From NCBI RefSeq assembly GCF_905171775.1, contig NC_053501.1, forward strand, positions 12,554,844 to 12,618,843: a DNA stretch of 64,000 bases, read 5' to 3'. This document shows, piece after piece, positions 53,605 to 63,639 of this stretch. The notes beneath the pieces are model-generated. The model did not search any database and was not told the DNA's origin. It saw only the letters and a list, made by a program, of their open reading frames with translations. Numbering within the stretch: position 1 is the first letter of the stretch; each line of letters starts with the position of its first letter. Both the position numbers and the translations under genes were made by a program. The stretch comes from Rana temporaria. Taxonomy: Eukaryota > Chordata > Amphibia > Anura > Ranidae.

Positions 53605-54756
53605 TAGACATGTGCACAGCAAAAATTTTCGTTTATTTCTGTTTCGTTTCTGTTCGTTTATCGTGATTCGTAACGAGTCGTAATTTCGTAAGACGTTAGT
53701 TATCGTATTCGTACTCTTTAGTATTTTCGTAACACTCTTTTTTCCGTTTTCCGTTTTTTTCTGTTAGTTTATTTTTCGTTGAATCGAGATTCGTATTTTC
53801 GTTATATTTTGTATTCTGCCGCGTTCGTATTTTTAAAATGATTTTATTCGTTCCTTCGTTTTTACGTTAGTTAAATTTTCGTTGTTTTGTTATTCGTATT
53901 TATATTATATTTTCCATCATGTCGCATTCGTATTTTCGTAAAGAAATATATTTTCGTTGCTTTATGATCATTCGTATTTTCATGTCTAATTTCCTTTGAT
54001 TGTAAAAACGTACTTTTGTAGATTTTATTGCATTCGTAATTCTGTTAGAATACATTTTACGTTTATTCGACACACTACTCGTCGTAATTTTGTAATTCGG
54101 ATTTTACTGTGATTGACTTGACTGTCTTAGTTAGCACACACACCCCGTCTAGAATGAAGTCTGACGTAGAAGAAAACTAAAATATGTCAGATATTACAAA
54201 TACAAATCTAGAAATTAGATGCACTGCAGTCTAACACAGAAAAAGACACAAGGAGCCAGGAGGTAATGAGAAAGAATCTCATTGGGGGAAGGAACAAACC
54301 TCTTCAGAGGAAAGGGACAGCGCTCAGTGGCTATTGGTCAGAAATATTTCAGTACTAACGAAAGCTAATTTACATTATTTTGTATTTTCGTTGTTTTCAT
54401 TTCAGTTTTCCGAAGATCCGTAATTTATTTTTCGTTAGTTTTGATTTTCGTTTTTTAGTCTTTGTTCGGCATTTCGTTTTCTTTTCGGTCTTCGAATATT
54501 AGTAAGTTTGCATTTTCGTTCATTTTGTTTTTCGTAATTATTTTTTTTTTTTGGGTTCGGTATTTTCGTTGTTTCTATGTTTTCGTTTCTTTCTTCTTTC
54601 GTATCTTCATTGTTTTCCATATTCGTTATTTTGAAAATATCGTTATTCGTTATTAATTGCGCTAAACCATTCGTTCATTTGTATGTTAACGAATCAACTA
54701 AAATAACGAAAAATGACGGAAAACGTATTCGTAACTTAAAAAATTGCACATGCCTA
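53605..54756. mobile_element. hAT-type element with a body of TTCGT/ACGAA words
   Basis: TAGACATGTGCA at the left and TGCACATGCCTA at the right are inverted with one mismatch. A perfect 8-bp duplication ATAGACAT (53597-53604 and 54757-54764) bounds it. The body is strikingly simple, with dozens of TTCGT, ATTCGTA and ATTTTCG words mostly in one orientation, switching to ACGAA towards the right end. A non-simple island is at about 54110-54350. It has no transposase. A related scrap ends GTTTTGCACATGTCC at 55088. Confidence 0.87.
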
Positions 54757-55099
54757 ATAGACATAGATGTTAAACGTCAGTCTAGGCATGGGTACAGTGA
54801 GGCATGCACATGGACACAGTGAGGCATGGACACAGTGAGGCATGGGCACAGTGAGGCATGGGCACAGTGAGGCATGGGCACAGTGAGGCATGGATACAGT
54901 CAGCATGGACACAGTGAGGCATGCAGATGGACACCCTAGGCTTATACTTGAGTCAATATGTTTTCCCATTTTTTTGTGGTAAAATTAGGTCCCTCGGCTT
55001 ATATTTGGGTCGGCTTATACTCAGGTATATACAGTAAATTAAATAACGAATCTAAACAAAACACAAGTTTTCGTTTTGCACATGTCCACTTTGGCCTGC
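54757..55099 (+). repeat. 19-bp minisatellite and TATACT-type repeat
   Basis: 54785-54925 holds about seven units near GGCATGGGCACAGTGA (18-20 bp). 54938-55030 (AGGCTTATACTTGAGTCAAT, CCTCGGCTTATATTTGGGTC, GGCTTATACTCAGGTATATA) is a small dispersed repeat. 55040-55095 is a scrap of the TTCGT element. Confidence 0.75.
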
Positions 55100-56004
55100 C
55101 TAAGAGGACACGACCTCTACCGTGAAGATAAACTCTTGCCGCCATCATGATTTGAGAACTTCTACACGTCACATCTGATCTGAAAGCCGCCGTCGTCCTG
55201 GAAGAACAGAAGCCTCGGTTGGCGCGGCGTATCGTACCCTTCAGCGTATCTATTAAACCATAATGTATTTTCTTTTGGTTTCCCATCTACCATCAAATGT
55301 TTATTTAATACTACTCAAGTTTTGCGCTCCTCACTCGGTGGGAATAGAAAGAACTCTCAATGTCATTTTAAAAGCCTGTCGGCTGTCACCGGCCCCTCTC
55401 TCTCTTCCAATGAGCCCTCGAGACGGGAGGTTACATTTTGACTGTTTTTTTTTATTTCTTTTTCTTTTTCTTTTTGTTGCAGTTTCTTTTTCAAGAGCAT
55501 TCTGCTGCTCAAGAAGAGAGAATTGTGCTGTATCAATTTAACTTCACAACAAAGATTTACGGGGTCAAACCGTTCCGCGTTTCTCGCCGCCAGGCGTGAA
55601 AAGAAGTTTTTCGGATTTTGCTTTGATGAATGAGATTCTTTCTTGTTTTATTTTTTTATTCTTCGTTCAAATTATGGACTCAATTTAAGTATAAGCTCAC
55701 CACCGCTGGGCATTAATGGATCCAAGTAGTGAACCTAAATTACGGCTATGTGGAAGTTAATAAAAGTTCTCTAGAATGCTCCAAACTTCGATATAAGTAA
55801 AGATTGTTAAAACTGGTTAGATAATTGTTCTGCCCAAACATATTTTTTCTGTGTTGGATTGAACTACACCAGGTTATTGTTGTTCTGTAGTATGATGACA
55901 TCTAGTGGTGGTTTAGAGCCAATATAACTTGTTTGCTTTTGTGATTTGGTATGTCCCTCTGTCCTCCCCCCCTATGCAGTTTGTTTCGTTCTACATTGAA
56001 ATTC
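55100..56004. other. Unassigned, probably single-copy DNA
   Basis: About 0.9 kb with no repeat shared in the window and no coding frame with a known motif. A CTTTTT run is at 55450-55480. Confidence 0.45.
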
Positions 56005-56005
56005 G

Positions 56006-56727
56006 GGGCCAGATTCACAAAGAGATACGACGGTGTATCTACAGATACACCATCGTATCTCTGACGTAAACTGGTCCTATCTATGCGCCTGATTCATAGA
56101 ATCAGATACGCATAGATAGGACTAAGATCTGACAGGGTTACACTGTGTTACACTGTCGGATCTTTTTTTCAATTTAAAAATGGTGCCGGGGGCGTTCCCG
56201 CTGATTTACGATAAATAATATGTAAATCAGCGAGATACGCAAATTCACGAACGTACGCGGACCCGTCGCAGTGTTCTTACGTCGTTTCCGTAGCGGTTTT
56301 CCCGTCGTATACTTACCCCTGCTTTCATCAGGCGCAGCCAATGTTAAGTATAGCTGGCGTTCCCGCGTCGAATTTGAATTTTCCAACGTCGTTTGCGTAC
56401 GCCGATTCACGAACACGCGCGTCGCAAGTCCCGCTCACGTCGAAACCACTGACGTCCTAGTGACGTCAGTGGGAGCAATGCACGCCGGGAAATTCCCCGG
56501 ACGGCGCATGCGCATTTAAATCGGCGCGGGAACGCGCCTGATTTAAATAGTACACTCCCCTAGACGCGGAATTTGAATTCCGGCGGGGGATTTAGGATCC
56601 GCCGTCGCAAGTTTGGAGGTAAGTGGTTTGTGAATTAGCCACTTGCCTCCTAAACTTGCGGGAGCGGATCTTAATTCACGTAGATCGAGCGGATCTATAG
56701 ATCCGCTGAGCTACGTGAATCTGGCCC
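56006..56727. mobile_element. Family A foldback element, complete copy
   Basis: The ends are GGGCCAGATTCACAAAGAGA and GAGCTACGTGAATCTGGCCC. Hairpins include CTATGCGCCTGATTC / GAATCAGATACGCATAG (56081-56116) and AGGTAAGTGGTTTGTGAATT then AGCCACTTGCCT (56618-56649). It is 722 bp and non-coding. No clear duplication was found for this copy. Confidence 0.85.
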
Positions 56728-56789
56728 ATGGACTTTTTTTTGTTTTTCAGAAGTTTCGATGTATCCCAAATTCTGAATAACAATAGTAA
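56728..56789. other. Short unassigned gap
   Basis: Nothing recognised. Confidence 0.3.
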
Positions 56790-57336
56790 TGAATTTAAAG
56801 GGGTTATCAAGTTATTTTTTTCCCCTAAATAGCTTCCTTTACCTCAGTGCAGTCCTCCTTCACTTACCTCATCCTTCCATTTTGCTTTTAAATGTCCTTA
56901 TTTCTTCTGAGAAATCCTCACTTTCTGTTCTTATGTCTGTAACTCCACACAGTAATGTGAGGCCTCGTACACACGGCCGAGGAACTCGACGTGCCAAACA
57001 CATCGAATTCCTCGGCCAGTTCAGCACTGAAGCCGCCGAGGACCTCGGCGGGGCGAGAGCTCCCATAGAACAACGAGGAAATAGAGAACATGTTCTCTAT
57101 TTCCTCGCCGAGGTCCTCGTCGGCTTCCTCGGCCGAAAGTGTACACACGACCAGTTTCCTCGGCAGAATTCAGCCAGAAACTCGGTCGGAAGCTGAATTC
57201 TGCCGAGGAAACTGGTCGTGTGTACGAGGCCTGAGGCTTTCTCCCTGGTGTGGAGTGTCGTGCTCGCCCCTTCCCTTGGACTGCAGGAGAGTCAGGACGC
57301 TCTCTCTAAGTTGCAGATAGAGAAAGGAGCTGTGTG
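56790..57336 (+). repeat. Family T dispersed repeat, split by family D
   Basis: TTTAAAGGGGTTATCAAG, TTCACTTACCTCATCCTTCC and CACACAGTAATG resume at 57232 with TGAGGCTTTCTCCCTGG. The family recurs on the minus strand at 63265-63620. Non-coding. Confidence 0.75.
56961..57231. mobile_element. Family D foldback element with a 34-bp perfect palindrome
   Basis: The ends GGCCTCGTACACACGGCCGA and TCGTGTGTACGAGGCC lie between TGA duplications (56958-56960 and 57232-57234). The body is three hairpins in a row; the middle one (57074-57107) is a perfect 34-bp palindrome with half-site CGAGGAAATAGAGAACA. The third pairs CCAGTTTCCTCGGCAGAATTC with its inverse around 57154-57218. It is 271 bp and non-coding. 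Confidence 0.9.
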
Positions 57337-57773
57337 CGACATTATGGCGGACACATCGGACATGTTTGACACTATTTTGGGACCATTGTCATTTATACAG
57401 CGATCAGTGCTATAAAAATACACTGATTACTGTGTAAATGAAACTGGCAGGAAAGGGGTTAACACTAGTGGGCAAGGAAGGTGTGTCCTAGGGAGTGATT
57501 CTAACTGTGGGGGGATGGGCTACCAGTGACAAGACAGTGATCGCTGCTCCCGATGACAGGGAGCAGTAGATCACTGTCCTGTCACTAGGCAGAACAGGGA
57601 AATGCCTTGTTTACATAGGCATCCCCCCGTGACACGATCACAAGACACCAGCAGACATGGAGTCACGCGGACATGGTCACGGAGCTTGCGCGCACGCTAG
57701 CAATTTCAAAGGGATGTACGACCCTTTGTGCAACCGTGCCATTCTGTCGACGTATATGTTTGTGCGGCAGTCG
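57337..57773 (+). repeat. Family C, right part
   Basis: CATTATGGCGGACACATCGG through GTCGACGTATATGTTTGTGC matches the right half of the 51286 copy. It joins family T directly at its left and a hAT scrap at its right. Confidence 0.8.
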
Positions 57774-57922
57774 CAGGGGCGCAATCAGGAGGGTATAGGC
57801 ATTACACCTGTAAGGGTCCGATGGGCCGCAGGGGTCCAGCATACACACGGTCGGAGTTCCCGACCAAAAGCTCTCATCAGACTTTTTCCCACAGGAAAAC
57901 CGATCGTGTGTACAGGGCAGAA
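57774..57922. repeat. hAT left-end scrap and short family D copy
   Basis: 57774-57842 (CAGGGGCGCAATCAGGAGGG, TACACCTGTAAGGGTCCG) matches 59348-59400. 57844-57920 is a family D copy reduced to its two ends (CATACACACGGTCGGAG, CCGATCGTGTGTACAGGGC). Confidence 0.65.
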
Positions 57923-58707
57923 GACTGCGATTCCATTAAAGTTCATGGGGTAGATTCAGATAGAGATACAACGGCGTATCTCCTGATACGCCGTCGTATC
58001 TCTGAGATCCGACGGTCGGATCTATGCGGCTGATTCATAGAATCAGGTTCCGCATAGATCTCCCTAAGATCCGACAGGTGTAAGTGACTTACACCGTCGG
58101 ATCTTAGGCTGCATTCTCCCGCTGGCCGCTAGGTGGCGCTTCCGTTTGTATACGCGACGAATATGCAAATGAGGAGATCTGCCGATTCAGAAACGAACGC
58201 TCGTCGCTTTTTTTTTACGTCGTTTGCGTTCGTTTTTTTCCGGCGGATAGATACCCCTGCTATATGCGGCGTATCCTATGTTAAGTATGGCCATCGTTCC
58301 CGCGCCGAGTTTTGATTTTTTTTTACGTCGTTTGCGTAAGTCGGTCGCGAATACGGATGGACGTAATTTACGTACACGTCGAAATCAATGACGTCCTAGC
58401 GACGTCATTTGGAGCAATGCACGCTGGTAAATTTAGTCGGCGGCGCATGCAAAGTACGATCGGCGCAGGGACGCGCCTGATTTAAATATTAACCTCCCCC
58501 TAGCCGCGGAATTTGAATTCCGCCGGGGGGATTTACGATCCGCCGGCGCAACTTTAGAGGCAAGTGCTTCACTTGCCTCCAAAACTTGCGCTGGCAGATC
58601 GTAAATAAGATAGATTACGTGGATCTAAAGATCCGCTGATCTATCTGAATCTACCCCCATGTGCGTGTAAAGGCAGGTGTCCCAATACTTTTGACAATAT
58701 TGCGTAC
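57923..58707 (-). mobile_element. Tc1-like terminal fragment, split by family A
   Basis: AAGACTGCGATTCCATTAAA plus GTTCAT, then after family A GTGCGTGTAAAGGCAGGTGT plus CCCAATACTTTTGACAATAT, is the same terminus as 41265-41340 on the other strand. In both copies a family D element adjoins at the same Tc1 position. No transposase remains. Confidence 0.8.
57947..58657. mobile_element. Family A foldback element inside a Tc1 end
   Basis: The ends GGGGTAGATTCAGATAGAGA and TCTATCTGAATCTACCCC lie between CAT duplications (57944-57946 and 58658-58660). The host Tc1 sequence confirms the empty site as GTTCATGTG, which makes this the best-defined family A boundary. The first hairpin is 57963-57998. 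It is 711 bp and non-coding. Confidence 0.9.
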
Positions 58708-59340
58708 GCCGCTCTGTTACTTCAGAGCAATGCAATTCTGGCAGAGAAGGCCGTGAATGAATATAAAATAATAAATGAGCCGATAAGACGGAGGAATCGA
58801 TCACCGGGTGTAGAAGTGCTGTTCTTGGTGAATACTTATCTCCGGCTATGGCAAGATCTGACGTCTATGGAAGGTTCGTGATTATCCTGCAAGATGAGGG
58901 AATTAAAGTGCAGCACGACTTCAGACAGAAGATATGAAATACTTTTCGTAATCCAAAGTTGGTATTGAAAATCCATTAAGAAATGGTTATTCTTCCCCCC
59001 AGTGTGAGATTTATTCCACAATCTGGCAAATTATAACAACTTATCCCAATCTGCTCATCGAGCTTCTCGTGGAGGAATATTACTTCATCGATAAATGCAA
59101 TTGGCTGTTCATAGAGAAATTTCACACCGTCTGATCCCACGTGAAATAATGAAATTGTCTTCTTTCCCGTCAATCAACCCCCCGAGCTCGGCGCTGCCAC
59201 AACGCAATTAGATGCGATCACGAGTTCATCCGTCCTTGTTTGGAAGAAGCCGCTCAGCAGTCCGTTTACTGATGTTCGAGGACCGAGGTGCGGCGCTCTG
59301 AAGTCTTCACAACAGAAGATATTCAGGGGTCTCGTTCCAT
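58708..59340. other. Unassigned, probably single-copy DNA
   Basis: No repeat shared in the window and no coding frame with a known motif. Confidence 0.45.
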
Positions 59341-59347
59341 CACACGC

Positions 59348-59425
59348 AGGGCCGCCATCAGGGGGGTGCAGGCAGTACACCTGTAAGGGGCCCAGAGGTC
59401 CCCAGGGGCCCGGATGGCAACCCCC

Positions 59426-59456
<31 letters not shown>

Positions 59457-59700
59457 TTTTTTTTTTAGGGGTCTGGAGGTCACCAGGGGCCCGGAGGCCT
59501 ACAGGGCCCCAGGTGGCAACTCCCCTTTTTTTTTTATAAGAAAAAAAATAATTATATATTATTTTTTATTAAAGGGCCAATTTTTTTTTAGAGGTCCGGA
59601 GGCCCCCAGGGCCCCGGATGGCAACCCCCCTTTTTTTATAAAAAAAATATCTATATATATTTTTTTATTAAAGGGCTCAGAGGGCGCAAAAAAAAGAAAA
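59348..59700 (+). mobile_element. hAT-like fragment with internal G-rich/A-T units
   Basis: CAGGGCCGCCATCAGGGGGG at the left is a hAT-style end, shared with 57774. About three units of GGGCCCGGAGG / GGCAACCCCCCTTTTTTT separated by TA-rich runs follow. The right end is missing; family C follows. No coding frame. Confidence 0.6.
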
Positions 59701-59702
59701 GA

Positions 59703-59880
59703 AAAGGCAGAGATGATCAAATACCACCAAAAGAGAGCTCTATTTGTGGGGGAAAAAATTGTATTTGGGTCGCACAACCGCGCAATTGTCAGTTAAAATA
59801 ACGCAGCGCCGTATTGCAAAAATAAAAATGGCCTGGTCATGAAGGGGAGTATATCTTCCGGAGGTCAAGTGGTTAAACTG
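59703..59880 (-). repeat. Family C left-end fragment
   Basis: GAGCTCTATTTGTGGGGG, GCGCAATTGTCAGTTAAA and GGTCAAGTGGTTAA match the left part of family C in reverse. Confidence 0.8.
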
Positions 59881-60194
59881 AAAAGGCGTTTGTGACGGTC
59901 AGGGGTTAACGCCGTTTACGATATTCCATTCCACCAACCCAAGACAGCTTATCCGACACTCCACAATCCAGCAGACACGATCCGTATGGATTTTCCCAGA
60001 ATAACGAGACACAAGCTCTGTTCTCTGGTTCCAAACGAATGAATACTTTAATGGTAAACTCAGCTCTTCTTATACAGTTAGCAACCGAATATGGACAATG
60101 ACTCAACTCCACCCACAACATGACACAAAGAAACTTCAATACACATTCCTTTAGATAATGACATTCAGATAATTTACATGAACTAATTACTAGT

Positions 60195-60946
60195 TGTAAC
60201 GGAATGACCCGGGACAAACAGAGACTTTGTAAGGATGAGGGGTACTCCTGTACCGGCGTCACCAAGGAGTCTTATGTCTAGGGTCATCTTATGTCCGATA
60301 GGGCCATAGGGTGACTGAGAAATTATATCCTAAATCACAGGGCAGGGGACATCACTGATAGTTCATATTGCAGGATTTTGAAATATTGCAAGTTGTTGGT
60401 TAATTGTGACCCAACCAGTCAATAGTGACTAATTTCTATGATTAACCCTGACTAGTGACATGCTAATTGAGTCTGCTTCTGAAAGACCTCTCACTGTGTG
60501 ATGCTGATTTGTGTGAATTCTATTGATATAAGATGTGGAATGGAACTTGCCAAGCTGTATGCGGAGACAGAATGTCTGTCCAGGGATGTGGATTAAGAAG
60601 AGATCATTGCGAGATGGTGTTTTGTTTGAGTTCTGTTAATGAAGGAATGTGCAGTGATTAGATCATGATAATTATAGGCTGGCGCGGACATGTCTAGAAT
60701 GTTTAGCAATTAGCCATCTGAAGGTGTATTGAAGCCCTCCCAGGGTGTGGGTGGAGAGTTTGATTGTTCCTGTGCCTTGAAAACTGTATAAAATCTGAGA
60801 GTGAACCATTAAAGTTGTATTACATTTGAAACCAGAGAACACAGAGCCAGTCTCGTTATTCTGGGAAATGGGATGCCTGCTGGTTTGTCTGTGTCAGATG
60901 AGCTGTCGTAGTTGATGGAAGGTCGTAAATGGTGGTGACCGTTACA
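60195..60946 (+). mobile_element. Younger solo LTR inserted in the older one
   Basis: It starts TGTAACGGAATGACCCGG and ends TGACCGTTACA, with 8-bp inverted tips TGTAACGG/CCGTTACA and a perfect 5-bp duplication CTAGT (60190-60194 and 60947-60951). A TATA-like TATAAAA (60788) is followed by an ATTAAA signal (60811-60816) and an R/U5-like end, the usual LTR order. It is 752 bp. No internal retroelement genes remain beside it. Confidence 0.92.
60786..60818 (+). promoter_or_regulatory. Putative LTR promoter and polyadenylation region
   Basis: TGTATAAAATCTGAG is a TATA box-like element and ATTAAA follows 17-23 bases later in the solo LTR. The position fits the U3/R boundary of an LTR. Inferred from sequence only; activity is unknown. 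Confidence 0.5.
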
Positions 60947-61431
60947 CTAGTCATTTTCCAGACATTCTGACTCCGCGATAAGCTATTCTCACCAGATACA
61001 CAATACACATTCCTTTGTAGACATAACTGACATGCTAATCCTCTACAGCTGAAAAGTCAACCATCTGACCTTTCAGACTGCCAACCCCCAACACATCTAT
61101 CATCAATAGACTTTCACACAATGAAATATCTTAGGAGCCAGACTCAATTAACACCTCAACAGTCTATGTGTCCCCACATGAATGAGTCACTCTCCTATTG
61201 ACCTGTTGGGGTCAGAATTAACCACCTGTAATATTTCAAGATATCCTGCAATACATGAATTATCATTACTGTCCCATCTCATGTAATCCGAGATATCATT
61301 TCTCAGTCATCCTATGCCCCTATTGGACATAGGATGATCCTAGACCCAAGATTCATTGGTGAAGCTGGCACAGGAGTACCCCGCATCCTTAAAAAGTCTC
61401 TAGGTATCACGGGCCATTCCGTTACAGCGTT

Positions 61432-61856
61432 CATTTCAATGGGGATGTGCCGCAACCATGTGCAACGTGCTGCAGAGTGGTGCAGATTTTTAAAGGTTAA
61501 ATCAGGCGGCGAAGGAGGTGATATTTCCTTACCGCCTGTCAAGCACCCTCTGAAAAATGATTCACCATGGAACGCTGTTCAGAGGGTGACACGTGGAAAT
61601 AATAGAGCCTTCTTATAATAGAAGGCATTCACATGTTTCATTCTATCACCTATCCTAAGAGTAAGAGGATTATTCCTCATTTCAGGACAGTAGGTGGATC
61701 CATGCATATCATTCATTTATGCCCCGTCAGCCAGAACTGCTGGTGTATGGCGCAAATATATTCTAATAATAAACAGCCATTTATTCCAAACTGCATACAG
61801 ATTTCTTTTTTTTAAGTGGGTGCAAAGGCTAGAGGTTTTGTACTTTCACATATTCA
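61432..61856. other. Unassigned DNA
   Basis: CATTTCAATGGGGATGTGCC near 61433 resembles the start of a dispersed repeat. A short hairpin GAGCCTTCTTATAATAGAAGGC is at 61605-61626. No gene. Confidence 0.4.
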
Positions 61857-62216
61857 ATGCATGAAGGTCAAAAACCTTCTGCCCCACCCCCTCCCCCCAA
61901 TTCTTACCCGAGCCCCCTCTTTATCCAGCAATGCACATGTGAGCTTAGGCTCTCTCCGGGGCCTCTCACTTCTCATTGGCTGAGGCAGCATTGGGAGCCA
62001 ATGGCAATCACAGCCAGGGAGGCAATAAGGAGAGAAAGGGGGCGGGGGCCGAGCAGTGGCTTTGTGTGTGAATGGACACAGATCTGCCGCTGGGGGGCAC
62101 TTGGCAGGAGGGAAGGTCCTGGAGTGCTGGAGGAGGACCCAAGACGAGGAGGATCAGGGCTGCTCTGTGTAAAACCAACTACACAGAGCAGGTAAGTATA
62201 ATATGTTTTTTTTTTT
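61857..62216 (+). repeat. GC-rich dispersed-repeat-like segment
   Basis: Contains an ATTGGCTGAGGCAGCATTGG stretch with two inverted CCAAT-type words (ATTGGCT, AGCCAAT) and ends with CAGAGCAGGTAAGTATAATA. The 112-residue frame is low in information. I judge it to be repeat-derived, but there is no second copy in the window. Confidence 0.35.
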
Positions 62217-62942
62217 AACCGCTTCAATACTCGCCCATTGTCAAATGATGTCCACAGGAGGGATCTCCTATCCTGGGTGGAAGTCATATGACGTCCTGGG
62301 CTTCCCGGCCATCTAGGGGGCGCGTGTGCACCTACGGCATCTAACGGGACCCGGTGCGCGTGCCCGGCAGACGACATGTCCCCCGGGGAAACCCACGACT
62401 GCCCGTGATCACGGCTGGACTGTGGATCTGTGTGTGTAAACACACAGATTCACATCCTGTCAGAGGTGAGGAGACCGATGTGTGTTCCCAGTACAAAGGA
62501 GCACAGATCGGTCTCCTCCCCTTGTGAGTCCCCTCGCCCTAAAGTTAGAATCACTCTCTAGGGAACATATTTAACCCCTTCAGAGCCCCTAGTGGTTAAC
62601 CGCTTCCCTGCCAGTCACATTTACACAGTAATCAGTGCAGTTTTTTAGCAATAATCGATGTATAAATGTGACTGGTCCCAAAAACGTGTCAAAAGTGTCC
62701 GATGTGCCCGTCGCAATGTCACGGTCACAATAACAATCTCAGATCGCCGCCATTACTAGTAAAAAAAAATAAAAAAAATTAAAATGCCATAAATCTATCA
62801 CCTATTTTGTAGCTGATATAACTTTTGCGCAAACCATTCAATAAACGCTTATTGCGATTTTTTTTACCAAAATTATGTAGACGAATACGTATCGGTCTAA
62901 ACTGAGGATTCATGTTAATTTTTTTTTAATTGTGATATCTAT
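62217..62942 (-). repeat. Family C, copy on the minus strand
   Basis: AACCGCTTCAATACTCGCCC through CAAACCATTCAATAAACGCT matches the family in reverse, with a variant middle part containing CACAGATCGGTCTCCTCCCC. Confidence 0.82.
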
Positions 62943-63264
62943 TAACCACTTGGTATCAATTGCAGGGAGGACATCTATAGACGTCCTCGCCTCCTTCGGC
63001 CACTGGGGGGGCGCGCACGCACACGCCCACCACGTCACTGCAGTGCTGATGCGCGTGCCTGGCGGGCCGAGATGTCCGCCAGGTACTCGCGATCGGCGGT
63101 TACATAGGGACACAGATCGGTCACCTCCCCCAGTCAGTCCCCTCCCCCCACAGTTAGGAACACTATGCAGGGCACACAATTGTCAGTTAAAGCAACGCAG
63201 TGCCGAATCGCAAAAACTGGCCAGGTCCTTTAGCTGCCTAAAGGTCCGGGTCTTAAGTGGTTAA
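62943..63264 (-). repeat. Family C, second minus-strand copy, internally deleted
   Basis: TTAACCACTTGGTATCAATT to CTTAAGTGGTTAA has both outer ends of the family but lacks most of the centre (joint near 63176). It directly follows the previous copy with the same polarity. Confidence 0.82.
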
Positions 63265-63620
63265 GCTAGTGCATTGTTGGTTCACTTACCTTGTCCTTAG
63301 ATTTCCCTTTTTTTTTTTTTTATTATATATATATATATTTTTTTATTCATTAGATTTCCCTTGTTTTTTTGTCTTTGTTTTCTTTGTCTGAATTTCTCAC
63401 TTCCTGTTCCTCCTCAGTAAGCTGTTCTAAATGACTTTCCACCGCTCGGATGATGGGGGAAGCTTACTGAGGAAAAACAGGAAGTGAGAAATGCAAACAA
63501 AGAAAAAAAAACATTTAGAAGGGAAATGGAAGGAAAAGATAAGTGAACCAACAATGCACTAGCTTAAAGAAACCTATTTAGAAAAATAAAGTCAAGCCTT
63601 TACAACCCCTTTAAGGCTTA
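63261..63620 (-). repeat. Family T foldback copy
   Basis: TTAAGCTAGTGCATTGTTGG at 63261 pairs with the inverse ending CTAGCTTAA at 63567, and the pairing continues inward through CTCACTTCCTGTT and TCAGTAAGCTT. The two halves together form a hairpin of about 150 bp per arm. The right flank to 63620 (TTTACAACCCCTTTAAGG) is the end of the same family as 56790. An AT-rich (TA)n run is at 63322-63340. Confidence 0.8.
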
Positions 63621-63639
63621 CCTGTAGCTACCCTGGATA

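Larger units (their letters stand above)
59891..61426 (-). mobile_element. Older solo LTR, reverse orientation, split by a younger one
   Basis: On the minus strand it starts TGTAACGGAATGGCCCGTGA (61407-61426) and ends CCGTCACA (59891-59898), bounded by a perfect 5-bp duplication GCGTT (59886-59890 and 61427-61431). Its sequence parallels the inner LTR block by block (GGGGTACTCCTGTGCC, GACTGAGAAATGATATC, CCAGAGAACAGAG, CTCGTTATTCTGGGAAA). Net length is about 780 bp. A solo LTR forms when the two LTRs of a retroelement recombine. The class (gypsy or retrovirus-like) is undecided. Confidence 0.9.

Noticed and set aside
54435..54822. Basic or F/S-rich frames in the TTCGT element
   Set aside because: They are produced by the simple TTCGT/ACGAA text and show no hAT transposase motif.
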